NCBI RefSeq assembly: GCF_040802235.1
Contig: NC_133159.1
Coordinates: 173,846,626-173,910,625, forward strand
Length of the DNA stretch: 64,000 nucleotides
Reading direction: 5' to 3'
DNA from: Manis javanica
Lineage: Eukaryota; Chordata; Mammalia; Pholidota; Manidae
Under the pieces are notes generated by a model, which was not told the DNA's origin, did not search any database, and saw only the letters and a list, made by a program, of their open reading frames with translations. The translations under genes were made by a program, and so were the position numbers. Numbering within the stretch: position 1 is the first letter of the stretch; the number at the start of each line of letters is the position of its first letter. This document shows positions 1-13,030 of this stretch, piece after piece.

Positions 1-1299
1 CTTCTGTGTCAAAAATGACCACTAGAGCTGAGCTGGTAGCTGAGGTCTGCTCCTGGGAATTACCACGGAGGCTTCACAGTTTTTTACTCCATACGCATAC
101 TTGATGCATTTGCATAGCGACACATACACTAAAATCAGCTCAGCGTAGATCTGTATTATTTACCACTGTATCTTAGACAGCTTCCTGTGTCACATTCTTC
201 CCTTTGACCATCTTAGCTGAAAAAGCTCCACTCACTTATCTCATATTCTTTCACCTTTGCATGGAAAAGAGATTTTCCGACTTCATAATGAAGTTACCTA
301 AGGTTTCTACTAAACCTTGGTTTGGTATAATTTCAGATACATAACTAGTAAACAATTTACCCTAAGAACTTAATCAAATCTTAAACTACCTATATTAATC
401 CAGAAACTCTTTGGGAAAAAACCCGTCTTTTGGTTCATTAAGACCCTATGAGTAAAGACCGTGCCTCTTGTAATTAAACCAACAGAAACTAAACTGTCTG
501 GTGTGTCACAATTTATGGTATCTCAGGATAATATATGTTAACTAAATATCTTTCATCTGTATTCATCAGACAATGAGTTAGTATAAGTAACTAAAGTTAA
601 ATGTTTTGAATGGCAGGGAAAATTAGTCCTCAAGGCTGTCAACCTGGTATTTGGCAATCTTGTTAACTTTAGGTCTTCCTTTTAAAGAATTACAGGAAAG
701 CTTAAATTGTTCAGGATAATTCTGGACAACCTTTGAAACTTGTGAAAATCTTCATACAAACATCACTTTTGCAAAGGTTTCATACCACAGTCCTAGAAAA
801 GTGTGGTGAATATGTGTTTCTGAATTTTAGGGATCTCTGACCATTTTCTCTTTGTTAAGTAGTAAAATCCCTGAGAAATGAATCATTTTGTCATTTTTAT
901 AAAAACAGGAACACAAAATATATACTGATGTCAGAGTAAAGATACAGCTGTGTTTTGGAAATTAAATGTGAGGTTATGTGTGAGCTATGTCAAACCTAAC
1001 AGTTGCTTGAATCTCGGTGATTTTGATATTTGTAAGAAGGTCATGAAAAAGGAATCAGAAATCATTGCTTTCATAGATATTTAATAAACTGCTTTACCTT
1101 TATTTCTCCTGTTTCCACAACAGTAAGTTTGTGATTTTTGGTTAAAGTTTAGGTTACCTCTCAGGTGGATGTAGATTTAAGCAAAACAAACAAAACAAAA
1201 TATTTTTACTGAGGTGGTTTGTAGTTGGAATGAGATTTGTTTCTTCTGCTTTTGCTGTATTTAGTCAAATAACTTTTTTTTGACATAACAGCAACAATG
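1..1299. other. Unique AT-rich intergenic/intronic DNA
   Basis: No reading frame of note, no repeat family and no structural motif was recognised here. The base composition is AT-rich like the rest of the window. Confidence 0.5.
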
Positions 1300-1515
1300 A
1301 TAATAAGAGCAATGTTCTTATGTACCACATACTCTTATGAGCACTTGACATAAAACATGATCTCATTTAATCCTTAATAAAACCTTTGAAGTCGGTATTA
1401 CCTCTATTACTCTATTAGTAAAGAAACTGAATCAGAGATTTTAAGAAACTTGCCTAAAATTACATTGTTACTGGGTGAGCCAGGATTTTAACCCAGATCT
1501 TTTTAATTCCAATCA
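1300..1515 (-). repeat. MIR SINE, antisense
   Basis: An ancient tRNA-derived SINE. The stretch follows the reverse complement of the MIR core in order: a part resembling 'actcatttaatcc', a short region for the 'ccattttacagatgagg' block, then 'gaaactgaatcagag', 'aacttgcctaaaatta' and finally 'gccaggattttaaccca'. It is strongly diverged, as expected of a copy older than the placental radiation. Confidence 0.8.
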
Positions 1516-3614
1516 ACAGTACTAATCCCTATTACGTTCTGCTCGATGGACAGCTGTGTGAGTGACTACATTAAATGAGGGAAGGATATTCCCTTGAGAT
1601 GAATCTGGATTGATATTGATCCATATTTATTCTTTTTCATTGTGTCGTGAATCACTGCTCTGATTGTTTCCTTTGTCCAGCAAGGTGTAAGTCTGTAAAA
1701 AAAATTTCTGCATTACCATCTGTGTACCGTTAACTCTTACTTCCCATATGTGCATGTATTTGGCAACAAGTTATATTATGCATTGGCAACAAGTTATATT
1801 ATGAGTTAAACAACTGTCAGTCATTTGTTTATATCAAAAGAGGCACGGTGAATGTAACTAAGATGCCTCAGAGGTCAATTTGAAAGTATTCAGGAATGAA
1901 TGAATTACACAATATCACACATGCAAAGGACACATGTAAAAGAGCTTTTCAAACACTGGTTAAGTGGATGTCAAATGTGTGACAATTCCAATATTGTATC
2001 TGTTCTGATGAAGTTAATATTTATTTTTAAAGTTACAAAGAATTACCATATTGATTGCTGAAAATCTAACAATGTTTAGTAAATGTTCTGTACACATTTT
2101 AAATTTTCAGTTGAAGTGACTTATTTTTCTGTACTCTTTAATCTAGGCTTATTAAAACTATACGTGGTAAAACTATATTCACTTAAGTCCTAACATCCTT
2201 TGATTGAGACTCATAATTCTCATAGCTGTATACAGTTTGGCATAGCATTGTTAATAAATTGGCTATTTAAGCCATCAAATTTATTTTACAGGTAATAGCT
2301 CTGAGCAATGGTTACCCTGCATGATATTTAAGTGCAATAACTAATTATGCATCCATTTAATCCACCTAAGTCAGTTCTTCTAAAAGGGATGGGTGAATAA
2401 AAGTACTTTTATTCAGCAGTCCTCCACAAAAGACACCCAAAACAACACAATAAACAGGAAAAGGAAAAGAAATAAGAAATATCTTGCCCAGCAGATTGAA
2501 GAAATGACCACAAATGCAACACTAACTATGATAAATACCTGCTAAGCACAGTCAAAGTTCCATCATTCTGAAAAGGACCATTATGAGAAACTCTTTCTCT
2601 AGGTCTTAAGCAATGTGGCTGATTTTTTTTTCTGAAGGTAACCCCAAAAGGTCAACCAATGACCATTTTCTTGGAAAAGCAAAATGTAGTAGCATGAGCT
2701 GGCCCAGGGAAAAAAAATCACACAAGCACCCAATTTTCAGGGCCCCCTGTGCCAGCCACAAAACAAGGGCTGGGTGGGGTGGGGATACACAGACATTTCC
2801 GTTTTCCAAGATTTAATGTGCCAATTTAGAGAAATGTCTTGCAGGAGGCCAACTGGGGAGGAGAAGAAAAGTAGTCATCCTCTCCACAGGTGTTGATCTT
2901 CAAACCAGAGGAGGGAAAAGAAAACCACCACCACGACTGCGTGAAACAGAGACTATGAGAGTCACCCCAGAGTGAGAACAGAAAACCTAAGGACATATTC
3001 CCAGAGCAGAGGGAAATCGAGTAGGTGAGAAAATGTCCTGAGTAAGATGCCTCTGGGAGAAGGGCAAATTAACAGGAGCATAGAGCCGGGCACCTGTTAA
3101 GCCCTTAGTAAATACTCCTTGGGTGACAGAAAGGAAAGAAGAGAGAAGGATGGAAGGCCGGTGGAGAGCAAGTGGCAGGTATGTACCTTCCTTTATTTCC
3201 TTGTTTACATCCTTGCCACAGGCAGATGCAGTCTTGGTTTCTTTTTGCTTTTCTACCAAACATTTCAGAGACCATGTGATTTTATTCTGAGTCTATAGCT
3301 ACATCCGGGCGGGGATGGTACACTGTGTCCATCTTTAACTCTCAGGACACAGAGGAGCAGTCTGTGTCCCCTGAGAACTCCTAGGATCATCAACAGATAC
3401 CATTGTTCCTTCACACTTCTTGGAGCAATCATTAAAAATAACTGAAATTAATTTAGTTTCAACAATGAGGCTATCTTTGGATTCCATGAGGGTGAGATAG
3501 AAGGATATGTACTTACATTTTAATTGGCATCAGAATAAATACTTGTATCGGTGTCAAAGTTAGAAACATATTCGTTTTTAAAACCCATGCATTCTAAAAG
3601 TGATGTATGTCTTC
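1516..3614. other. Unique DNA, no gene seen
   Basis: Apart from a short direct duplication at 1761-1806, nothing is recognised. Overlapping short frames on both strands near 2606-2816 and at 2987-3259 show no protein similarity that I know and are taken as chance. Confidence 0.5.
1761..1806. repeat. Two-copy 23-bp direct duplication
   Basis: The string ttggcaacaagttatattat occurs twice in immediate succession with a 23-bp period. It looks like a simple replication-slippage duplication. Confidence 0.8.
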
Positions 3615-3768
3615 CGAATACTTCTTAGAATTTCTTAAATTTTCTTTGGCTGAGTTTTCTCATGTATAAAATAGTGATAATAATATATCTACCAAGCAGG
3701 GCTGATATGAGGATATAAAAATATATATATATACAAAACATCTAGCATAGTGCCTGGTACCTTGTTGG
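3615..3768 (+). repeat. MIR SINE
   Basis: The sense MIR 3' half is visible: 'ctgagttttctcatgtataa', then 'atagtgataataatat', a diverged 'gggctgatatgaggat' block, and 'agcatagtgcctggtacc'. A short TA run (about 3719-3734) has expanded inside it. Confidence 0.8.
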
Positions 3769-4300
3769 GATCAGATTTCCCCCATTTTAGACAGGACGTA
3801 ATTTAATAATATTTTCTGTGTCAATTTAGGAATATTTTTGGTGTCTATATTTTCCAGAATACTTTGGAACCATTTAAAAAAAATCATATTAAAGTACTTG
3901 AAAGTCATAAAATAAATAAAATCTAACATTTCTAAGGTGTTTGAGAAAGATCATTCACGTTAAAAAATTAATACCTGAAAATAAAGGGTCATCCATTTAA
4001 GGGTGAAGGTAGAGTATATGTTTGCTCTTTACAGTTTGAACAAAATTCAAAGTTGTTTTTTTTTTTTCTGATTTCCCATACTTCCCTTCCCCTGTCAATG
4101 TCAGAGACGCAAACACTAGATCAGCCTCAGGCGCTGGTGAAGCAAACGTTCTAAGTTGAGAAAGTTGGAAGGAGGTTTCTGGCCAAGCCTATTCCTGGTA
4201 GTGGGAGGAGCTCCCTGCAGAGTTAGGTTGTGTATCCAGTAACACTGGCCCCAGGTCACCTAGACCTCCAAAGGGAAGACTCTGTGACTTGCCTATCAGC
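3769..4300. other. Unique DNA
   Basis: No repeat family or gene recognised; there is a 12-base T run near 4056. Confidence 0.4.
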
Positions 4301-4304
4301 CTGT

Positions 4305-4480
4305 GTTCATGGAGTAGTTCTCGACCTGGGCAGTACCACTCTCCAGTGGGGGTTTGGGTATATGTGTGTTTTTGTGTTTCACAATGACTGGGGGATATTT
4401 CTAGTATTTAAGGTCAGGGAGCCAGGTCTATTATACTTTTGCAACATGCTAGGGAGCCTGCCAATGAAAAAGCAGCCCAT
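4305..4480 (+). repeat. Ancient MER-type (hAT-Charlie-like) DNA transposon remnant
   Basis: The order 'ttctcgacctgggcagtacc', a G-rich block, 'cacaatgactgggggatatt', then 'gccaggtctatta' and 'aacatgctagggagcctgcc' follows a well-known non-autonomous MER element whose sense strand reads 'ggttctcaaactgggcag ... cacaactggggg'. The subfamily could not be assigned by eye. Confidence 0.45.
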
Positions 4481-4484
4481 CTGA

Positions 4485-5770
4485 TTTGCATTCCCAGGCA
4501 TTTAAAAATATACATACATCTGCCTACCTATATAACATATAAATTATAAATTATATATATATGCAGAAAAAAACCAATATCCTTCTCAAGTATTAGTATA
4601 AGTCAACACATAGAATGACTGATGCACTTCTTAATAGCTGAGCTGGTTAGGGCTTAATCTTGTCTATCTCTGAATGTTGATTTTCAAATCATTTTCCAAA
4701 GGTGTAACTCTCAGGAATAGAACTGCAAGTCCCTGCCACGCTCAACTTCTGTTAAATATTTAGAATAGTAACAGATATCTCAGTTCTACAGCTTGCTTAA
4801 TTACTTTTTTAACCTCGAGGTTTAAAGATTGTCCCTCGAGGAAGCACTTGTCAGAAGGCTACTTGGGGTAGGTAGTAAATCTACATGTGAGCCTACGTGC
4901 AAGGCTTCTTCTTTAGAAATGGATGCTTTTTAAAGAAAGATTTTAGTAGGTGGTTCTTTTTTGTTCTGACATTGCATTTATATTGGGTTCCACCCCCACA
5001 TTCTTACATTTAGCTGCATTTTCAGAAAGCCAACTCATAAAAAGATATGTATTTTTCTTTGTCCTACCCTGGGGTGGAAACTCATCTTATTTATATACAC
5101 CGCCATAAACAGATGTTATAGAAACACAAATTTATTTTTGGTGGCAACGTGTCTATCCTAACTTCATGTAGACCTGAATGTAATCATATCCTAACAAAAT
5201 GGAAGATTGCAACATACTGGTGAAAGTTCCATATGAAGAGAGTTTTACTTAAGAGCTATGCTGCTCAGGTAAAGTAGGTTTGGGCCTTTCTTTAATGGCT
5301 TTTCTTGGGTTCCTGGGCAAGGGACGGTTTGGTTATCACAAGTTTTTTTTCCTCAGTAGTGTCAGGGTCTGATTCTTCTCAGCCAAAATTTGCAACATCA
5401 AAGAAAGAAAAGTGGAGTTGTATGGGAAATATTTCGCTGAAAGTGTAAGTTATATGTTGGGAGGAGGAAAGAAAGAAATTTTAGTGTAGACCAAACTCTT
5501 GCTTATCAGAATAACAATTGTAGTAATTAAATAGCTGTGTGCTGCCTAATTCTGTGATAGGCTCCAACAGTCAAAACAGTCTTTAGGTCATATGTGCTTT
5601 ATCTAACATGCATCTTCATATTATTACTGTATTTGCAAAGGGTAAATGTAAAAAAAAGCTTGTAGGTATTTCTAGCAGTATCTACATTATTAGTGCTTAA
5701 TTTCTTAGAGGAGAAATTTTCTTTAAATGGAATATGAGCCTATCTTCACCAGACACAATATCTCCATTAG
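4485..5770. other. Unique DNA with low-complexity patches
   Basis: Contains a TA-rich patch around 4500-4565 and a 12-bp perfect palindrome (AACCTCGAGGTT, 4811-4822). No gene or repeat family was recognised. Confidence 0.4.
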
Positions 5771-5774
5771 ACAT

Positions 5775-6055
5775 AAGTATTTTTTAAAGAGTTCATTTTT
5801 TTAGAGTAGTTTTAAGTTCACAGCAAAATTGAGAGGTAGGTACAGAAATATCCCACATGCACCCAGCAGCTCCCCCTCACCTCCCATACACCCATGCACA
5901 GTCTCTCCTATTATCAACAGAGTCTACCAGAGTGGTACATCTGTTAGAATGGATGAACCATCAGGGATACATTATCATCACGTGAAGTCCCTAGTGGACA
6001 TTAGGGTCCTCTGGGTGTTACATAATCTATGGATATCATAGTATTTTAATACTTG
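5775..6055 (-). mobile_element. L1M-type 3'UTR fragment, antisense
   Basis: The + strand reads 'gagtagttttaagttcacag', 'aaaattgagaggtaggtaca', a C-rich block, 'cagagtggtacatctgttag', 'gatgaaccatcagggataca' and 'ttatcatcacgtgaagtcc'. This is the familiar antisense form of an old L1 (L1MB-like) 3'UTR. No coding part, tail or TSD was found. Confidence 0.7.
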
Positions 6056-6059
6056 CATT

Positions 6060-9000
6060 CTAAGGCAGATATTGCATTCATGGGATCACATAAAGTCAGA
6101 ACTCTTTCAAACATCAGCCTAGGGCCCTGGTAGAAGTCACACGAATGATTAGAAGTTCTGTTTGTTTGTCAGACTCTTTCTAGCTTATTCTGCTTTCATA
6201 TTCAATTTGATTACATTTCCTGGTTTTCTTTCTCACTGGAAGTGCCAAAGTGTAGCAAGAAAGGCCAGTCTCTCCTTACGGGAAACAAGAAGTACTTAAA
6301 GGTTCATGAAAATGTAAAACTCTTATTGTGAAATGTCTCATCTAGTTGCGTAAATGTAACAGTTTCTAGTTCAGACTTCCCCATATTGTCTCCTGTGATG
6401 TACTGTGGGAAAACGCCTGTGCACCCTTTTTACTTGTATGGAAGAGATGTTCAGAAAGAAGACCCATTCGAAGGACTTTGGAATAACCACCAAAAGGGTG
6501 ACTGAGTGTGGCTTGGTGTCCTTCCCTGTCCTCCTGACACCCCTTGGGATGCAGCTGCTGTTGCGGTCACAATCATGTGCTCACATGACTTATATCTGAG
6601 ATACTCAATAAGGGGTAATACCTATTGATTTGAACACATATATATTCGAGTATCAGCTCTTTCCTTGGGGCTACACATACCATTTTTTTAACTAGCAAAT
6701 CTGATAACCTAGAGAACCAAGAGCTACAACTGCATCTAATTTTGTAGCAAACAGATCCTCCTTGAACTTTGAGTGTAACTGTCTATTTATTGAAATAAAA
6801 AATGAACTTAACATCTTATTTTGCCTTTGGGAAAGCTAGCATAAAAGAAAGAGGAACCGCCATTTTTCTAAGAGTCAAGCATTTTCAATTTAAAACAGAA
6901 GTAATTACTTTTTACTTTCTTATTCAACTGTAACTATATGCAGATCCTGGGAATTAAAATGACTAACATATTGCTAGTCTTAATTATAGGAATCTGCTAC
7001 TTTCCTCTTGTCTTCCATAAAATGCTGTCCTATTTCAGCACATTATGTTTGCATTCTAGATATTGTAGCCATTTGTGGCAGGGACATAGCTTGATTTTTA
7101 TGCTTCATTCCTCTGGGAATCTCAAGCTCTAATGACTAAAATCCTGAAAAGGTTTACAGTTTTTCAATAGTTAATGGAATGAGGCATTAGTTGCATTTCT
7201 ACATTTAAAACCAGTTTGGCTGCATTGGACTTTTGTAATAAGTCACATACAATAAGAAAAAGCTGCATCTTTAGTAGACAAGACAACGGTCATGGAATTT
7301 TTCACCTTGCAAAACATGGTGGTATAGACAGTGTGATTTGTTAGCACCTCATTTTGGAAGTCACGGTTCTTCCTGAGATAATGTCTGTATTGCTTATTTA
7401 TCTAGTACTCTGGGCCTCTTTTATTATTTAAAACCATAGGACCCAGCCTTCAGGAAGAGCTACAGGGCAGAGCTACAATCCAGGTACCTACTCCAGCCCT
7501 CTTACACAACAACTGCATTTAGGGAATGATTTGACTGGTTTTAGACCCGGTAGTTTGGTGCATAAATACGATCCACACATCCTCACAATGCTTCATACAA
7601 GCAAAAGAGAAGAAGGAACTGAGTTAGTGCTATAATTAAAATATCAAATACAGTATATGTACGTACATGTGTATGAAATTCTTTCCAAACTATACCTAAG
7701 TGTTTCCAGTGCCTCTCTGCATGATAAGATTATGAATACTTTTTGCTCATCATGAAAATTGGATGTATTTGCCTTATTTTATAATGGGTAACAAGTAAAC
7801 ATTATCAGAACACAACAAAGACTTGGGAGTCATTAGTGAAATACAGGTAACGTTTACCCTTTATCTGAGGCCCTTAATTTCATCATCAGAACCCCAAGAT
7901 ATTTGTCAGAGGTGTGGATTGCTAGTCAACCAGCAGAACCATGTAGTTATGATGATGTACCACATGGAGAAAAGACAGAGCAAAGCGGGGGCAACTGATG
8001 GACACAGAGGATTTTGAAAAGAGCTGCCGCCACTGAGCAAAAATGTGTTTTTGGCAAAAAGGGTGTTCATCTCCCATTCGTCACTTGAAAGCGGTACCTG
8101 AAAATATGAACATGCCCTTGAGGATGGGCTGTGGTTTGAACAGAAAATCTGAATTAGAAGCAGATTGAGATGTTCCGTGGAGATGAATTTAGCCAGCTTC
8201 TGACTCCCTGTGATTTCATTTACCAGGATAACATTCGCTCATTTTAGTTTCGGTCCTTCATGGTCACTCTCTGACAGTCTTTGACTTCTTCTTCAAAACG
8301 AGACTTCTTAGACTTTTTCCAAGGCCTGGTATTGACCAGGTGAGCCATAAAATCTGTATTGGACCTGCCACGCCTAGAATTAGAGTTTGTGAAGGGGGGC
8401 ATTTTATCAACTATCATCTGGGATTTTATGTTTTGTAATTTTGTATTTCAGAATTTTATTTACTCCACTGGAAAGGGCAAGTGGTTTAATTCCTTACCCT
8501 TGCAAAGCAAAGAATTGTTGGGGTGTGAAAAAACAGCTCTGATTCCAAGGGGCACACGATTGCACGTCTATTGGCAAAGCTGCTCTTTCCCATTGCCTGA
8601 ATGCAGAGCATTCCCAGATGGCGATGTCAGTGGCTGCCTCTTTCTAACCCCAGGGTGATAAACTCATCAGGCAGAGGATGTGATTTCCTGCGACCCCCCT
8701 GGGCAAGGCTCTGAACGCTGATCTGCCTGTCTTCTTTCCCAAGGAAGGCCACTCACTCTTTGGCTGTTAATAATCAGAGACGCGGGATTCTAGCCCTGGG
8801 CTTTTAAGGGAGAACACCGATGTCAAGGGCCTTCCTTCAGAATTTCCTCTGAGAGATCTGAGGACAGTGTTCATGTCCTTTATAATGACCCGTCTGATTT
8901 GGAATTCTTCCTCCCGTTAGTAGAGACCGTATTGTCATGAACTAAAATACAGACCTGTAATTACATACGACCCAGAAATTGGAGGGAGGCATAAGAAACG

Positions 9001-9325
9001 AGGGACATCGCATTCTTGTCTTTCCATTTCCTGTCATGTCTTCGCAGTCAGAAGAGTGTACAGCCTCACACACTGCTCGCCCCATCTGGAACATAGCACC
9101 ATGCCAGCCATGCCAGCTGGCTGACTCCTGTTCACATCTCCATTCAGCTTCCACACCCTTGGGAGGCCTCTCTAGTTCCCCACCTGTGTTTCCAGAGCCG
9201 TGGTACTTTCCTTCACAGGGAAGTTTTTTACATTTGCAAATATATATTTATTTGTACTACTTATGTGTCATAGTCTTCAAGTCGTTTATAATAGACTTGA
9301 AACTCCATGCTAAGAAGAAGAGGGT
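6060..9325. other. Unique DNA, no gene seen
   Basis: No repeat family was recognised. Short frames at 8359-8658 and 8979-9380 are open but have no motif, no start context and no splice-site support that would argue for an exon. The stretch at about 8500-9200 is less AT-rich than its surroundings. Confidence 0.4.
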
Positions 9326-9329
9326 CCAT

Positions 9330-9415
9330 TTCCCTTACATAGTGTTTCCACTCCCTGCATTCCTGTATCTTGGAACATAATGGTTGTTCAGCCAATATTT
9401 ATGGAATGAATGAAA
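9330..9415 (+). repeat. L2 3'-end fragment
   Basis: The terminal L2 wording is visible: 'tcctgtatcttggaacataa', 'tggttgttcagccaatattt' and 'atggaatgaatgaaaa', matching the end of L2 (a '...caataaatatttgttgaatgaatg' type ending). Confidence 0.5.
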
Positions 9416-9469
9416 ACATAAACAAACGGGAACCCTCTTTATTCTGAGTCTCCTGCTAACCTCTAGCTT

Positions 9470-10440
9470 TTCCTGCAGTTTTTCTTAGCTGCTGTTTTTG
9501 CCCACTCCTGAAATGATTTTCCTCAATGTTCTGTCATCTCTCTTCTGAGTCTACCCATTTTTCCCTGATTCATTTCATTCTTTCTTATGGCCTCCATGTG
9601 TGCAGTGACTCCCGGGTCTATTTCCTAACTTGGCCTTTTCCTCCAGTTTCAGATTACCTTTCCACCTTTCTGTTTGATATCTCCTCTAGATAAGGCTGTC
9701 TAGGTGACTCCAACCCGCAAAGTGAAGGGGACTCTTGCCTCCCCTTCTGTCCCACCCCTACCCTCCTCCCTAAAGAACTGCTCATTCCCCAATTGCCCAA
9801 GCTAGAAAATTGAATTTTATACTGGATGCTTCCTTCTACCTCAGACTCAGTCCCCACATATCATCAGCTTCCCCTCCAAATTATCTCAAGAGCTTTGTCA
9901 CTTCACTCCCTCCCACCTTCCATGATGAAGCATAGGCCCTCACATGCCGCCCGAACAGCACACCCTCCATGCCCCCTTCCTGCCTCCTGTCCCTGCCCCC
10001 TGGCCCCCAACAAGCACTTATTATTTTGTGGCTGCCAGATTTACTTTTCTTTAATACATATGTGCTTCTGCCATTCTCCTACTTAATACAAACTTGAATG
10101 CTGCTCAGTTACCACAAAATCTATTGCAACCGTTGTCCCCGAACTTATCACAAGGGCCAGCAGCTGTAACCATCTGCATGTTGTCTGTGCTCCAAGGTTT
10201 TCAGTTTAAAAGCATAGTGGGTGTTTCTCACCTGTCCCCGCAGGTGTGTGGTGTTTGTACATGTTCGTAGATGTTCATTATTCTCTCTGTTATGCCCCTC
10301 CTTTACTTTTCTGGGCCAAATCATCTCCCACTCAGGTTCTGAAACCCAGTGCTATCTCTCCTGAAATCATTTTCTTTCATTCCTTGAGCAGGGTTCATTT
10401 CATCTTCATTTGCACCCCCACAGCATTTTGTGTGAATTTT
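9470..10440 (+). repeat. L2-like pyrimidine-rich remnant
   Basis: A long C/T-rich stretch with the flavour of L2 ORF2/3'UTR on the sense strand, for example 'gctagaaaattgaattttat' followed by 'actggatgcttccttctacc' where L2 has its 'cttggagtcatccttgact' block, then 'cagcttcccctccaaattat'. The match is diffuse and the boundaries are approximate. Confidence 0.4.
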
Positions 10441-10544
10441 TTAGGTAGCGCTATTTGAAAAAGGAGGCATGGACCTTAATTTCCAGGGTCCAGAGCAATG
10501 CTTAAATCAGTTAGGATGGGATTTTTTTTTTAATTTAACAAATA

Positions 10545-10770
10545 CTTAGACCATTCTTCTTAGGTTTCAGGCTCTGTGATGTTGACAAATATTAACTCAT
10601 TTAAATTTCATAGCAATTCATGAGATAGGTACGATTACTATTGTCACTTAACAGATGAGAAAACATAGATACACAGAACTTAAGAGACTCACTCAGTGTC
10701 GCACACAGTCAGGGTTTGCAGCAAGGCAGTCTAATTCCTGAGGCTATATGGTCTTGCCAGCACCAGCACT
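10545..10770 (-). repeat. MIR SINE, antisense
   Basis: Antisense MIR order: 'attaactcatttaaatttca', 'tgagataggtacgattacta', 'acagatgagaaaacatag', 'cttaagagactcactcag', then 'cacacagtcagggtttgcag'. This is a fairly complete and moderately diverged copy. Confidence 0.85.
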
Positions 10771-11479
10771 CTGCCACATCCCTCTCGTGAATGACAGTTG
10801 TCAGAGCATGTGTATCGGTAGAATTTCAGGCTAATGAGATTGCTTCAAAGTAGTCAGTAGGGTATCAGTGTCATTATTCATTCAACCATGTAGCCACAGA
10901 GTGCACTAATCAAAAGTTTCCCTTGAACTGCAATGCTTGATTCAGGCAGCTTCTCAGCTTTGCAATCTCTTCATTCACACACTGCAAAACCCAGAACATT
11001 CTGTTCCCACTGAACCTACTGTCTCCCAAAGTGGAGGAGATAGCCAGTTCTCATTAAGCTTTATGAAGCTACGTGCTAAATGGAACTCAAGTTGCTTGGA
11101 GACTAGGTGTGCTTATATCTTTCAGTTGCCCAGGATATTTCCTGGGGCAGAGTTCAACAGTTCAAAGTCCAGGGCTTGGGAGGGTGATGTTTTCCTTCCT
11201 GGACAAGTTGGCTTGGAGATGGTTGAACAAGCTCCAAAATGTGTAGGTTGTACATAACTCATGATCTTTTTGGATGCTTCTTTCCTGATGAAATGATTCC
11301 ACTTCACAGTCAACCACTTTGGGTGAGTATATATAGCTTTATGGTTAATAGCTTTGGTCTGTAAGTAATAATATATTTCGGCATTTAGGTTACTAGTCCT
11401 TGATAAATGCTAAGTTAGATGGAAAAAAAGAATCATTTTTTATTTCACAAATCTAGACTAATTGTGCATTTCATGCTTT

Positions 11480-11790
11480 AGTTCTTTTTTTCCCTTCTGA
11501 TTACAAAAGTAATCATTTCAAAAGCAATACATTCACTATATACTTACTCTTCAAATATTACAGAAAAACAGCATAGAATATAAAAAGCTCTACAAACAGC
11601 TTCTCAAAGACAACTATAACTAACAGTCTGGTACATTCCTCTAATTATTAGTACACAAGATATATTTATGCACATATACATTTGTCATATAATTGCTTTA
11701 GGCAAAATTAGATTGTATTATAAACAATATTATAAGCACTATTTTAAACTTTGCTTTTTAACTGAGCAATAATTATTCAGTGCAAAGTAA
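11480..11790. repeat. Possible ancient L1-type 3' end remnant
   Basis: The succession 'gaaaaacagcatagaatata', 'acaaacagcttctcaaagac', 'atatatttatgcacatatac' and 'aaactttgctttttaactga' resembles a common old interspersed repeat ('...cataatcccaccacccagagataacc...'). Identity is low, and family and strand cannot be fixed by eye. Confidence 0.3.
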
Positions 11791-12895
11791 TGTAATATTA
11801 CATTATATAATTTCTTCTGTAAATTGGAATATGGTAGTTTAATATCACCTAATTTTGTATCTCTAAAATGTTCTCTATTCTAATAAATTAAAACAACTTT
11901 AGACATTAGAAATTTTGCATTTTTAATAACCAAGTTAATATTTCTTTAATTTTCCTCTCTATCATTCTTGCACTGTTGTTGACCACTGAATTGAGCCAAT
12001 AAATTATATGGGAACTTTGTTATTCTTCTTCATTTTAAACACATATACAAATCTACCAATCAGACTTGGAGTTCACAAGATTCATCGGCATTATCCGTTT
12101 TCTTATCCGCATATGCCTTTCAGGACATTTCTATCTTGAAAGCTCTAACCTCCAACACTAAAAATAATCCATTCCCAAATAAATAAACAAACAAAACCCA
12201 TGTATAAGTTCCCATTAAATTTTCATGACAAGTAACTTTAATAATTTAAGTTACACACACACAAAGAATAGGTGGTAAACAACAATTGGACAGGAAACAA
12301 TGACCAGGTTTACAATAGATAGCTTTCTTATTAGACTCTTTGCCACCTTCCATAATTATTTTTTAAATACTATAAAATATCTGGAAATATTGTTTCCACA
12401 CAGGGTAACTCTGCTTAAAGAGATGCAGAAAAATTACAGCACCATCAGAAAAAAGTAAACAGAATCATGGAAGTATTGTACCAATTAAAGAATATTTGAA
12501 AAATATGGGCATATTTTTAGCCAGTGTTACAGAATAATAGAATAGAAGGTCTCTTTGCCTTCCCCTGGCTCCCTCCCTCCCTCCTTCCCGTGTCTTTATC
12601 TCCTCTTTTTTCCTTTCTCTCTCTGTATGTGGGAGTTTGGAGGGTGGCTGGGGGCCGAGTGGAAGCAGAGACTATGTCCTGGAGACATATTATTAACTGA
12701 TTATAACCAAAGGACTGGCTTTCTTTATTTATCTTTTTATGCCACAAGAAACTACATTAGAACTAATGGGAAGAAATCGCAAGGAGCCAGATTTTAATAT
12801 AAGGGTATTTATTTGCAGAAATGTACCTGAATGAAACTGTTTCCATTGAATGGTAGTGAGGGTGAGGACAGTGGTATTGAAAACAACATAACAAA
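11791..12895. other. Unique AT-rich DNA
   Basis: Only a (TCCC)-type pyrimidine run near 12571-12590 stands out. No gene was recognised. Confidence 0.4.
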
Positions 12896-12896
12896 T

Positions 12897-13030
12897 ATGA
12901 TGGTTAACACATATTGATCATTGTCAAGTGTATTACATGCATTGTCACATTTAATCCAGACAGTAACTTCAGGAACAAATTATTTTTGGTATCCCCATTT
13001 TACAAAGAGGAAATTGTGATATTAAACCTT
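12897..13030 (-). repeat. MIR SINE fragment, antisense
   Basis: Antisense MIR core: 'gtgtattacatgcattgtca', 'catttaatccagacagtaac', 'ggtatccccattttacaaag' and 'aggaaattgtgatatt'. Confidence 0.8.

Noticed and set aside
4811..4822. 12-bp perfect palindrome AACCTCGAGGTT, with a second CCTCGAGG 24 bp downstream
   Set aside because: One short palindrome is expected by chance in a window this size, and no wider symmetry supports a function.
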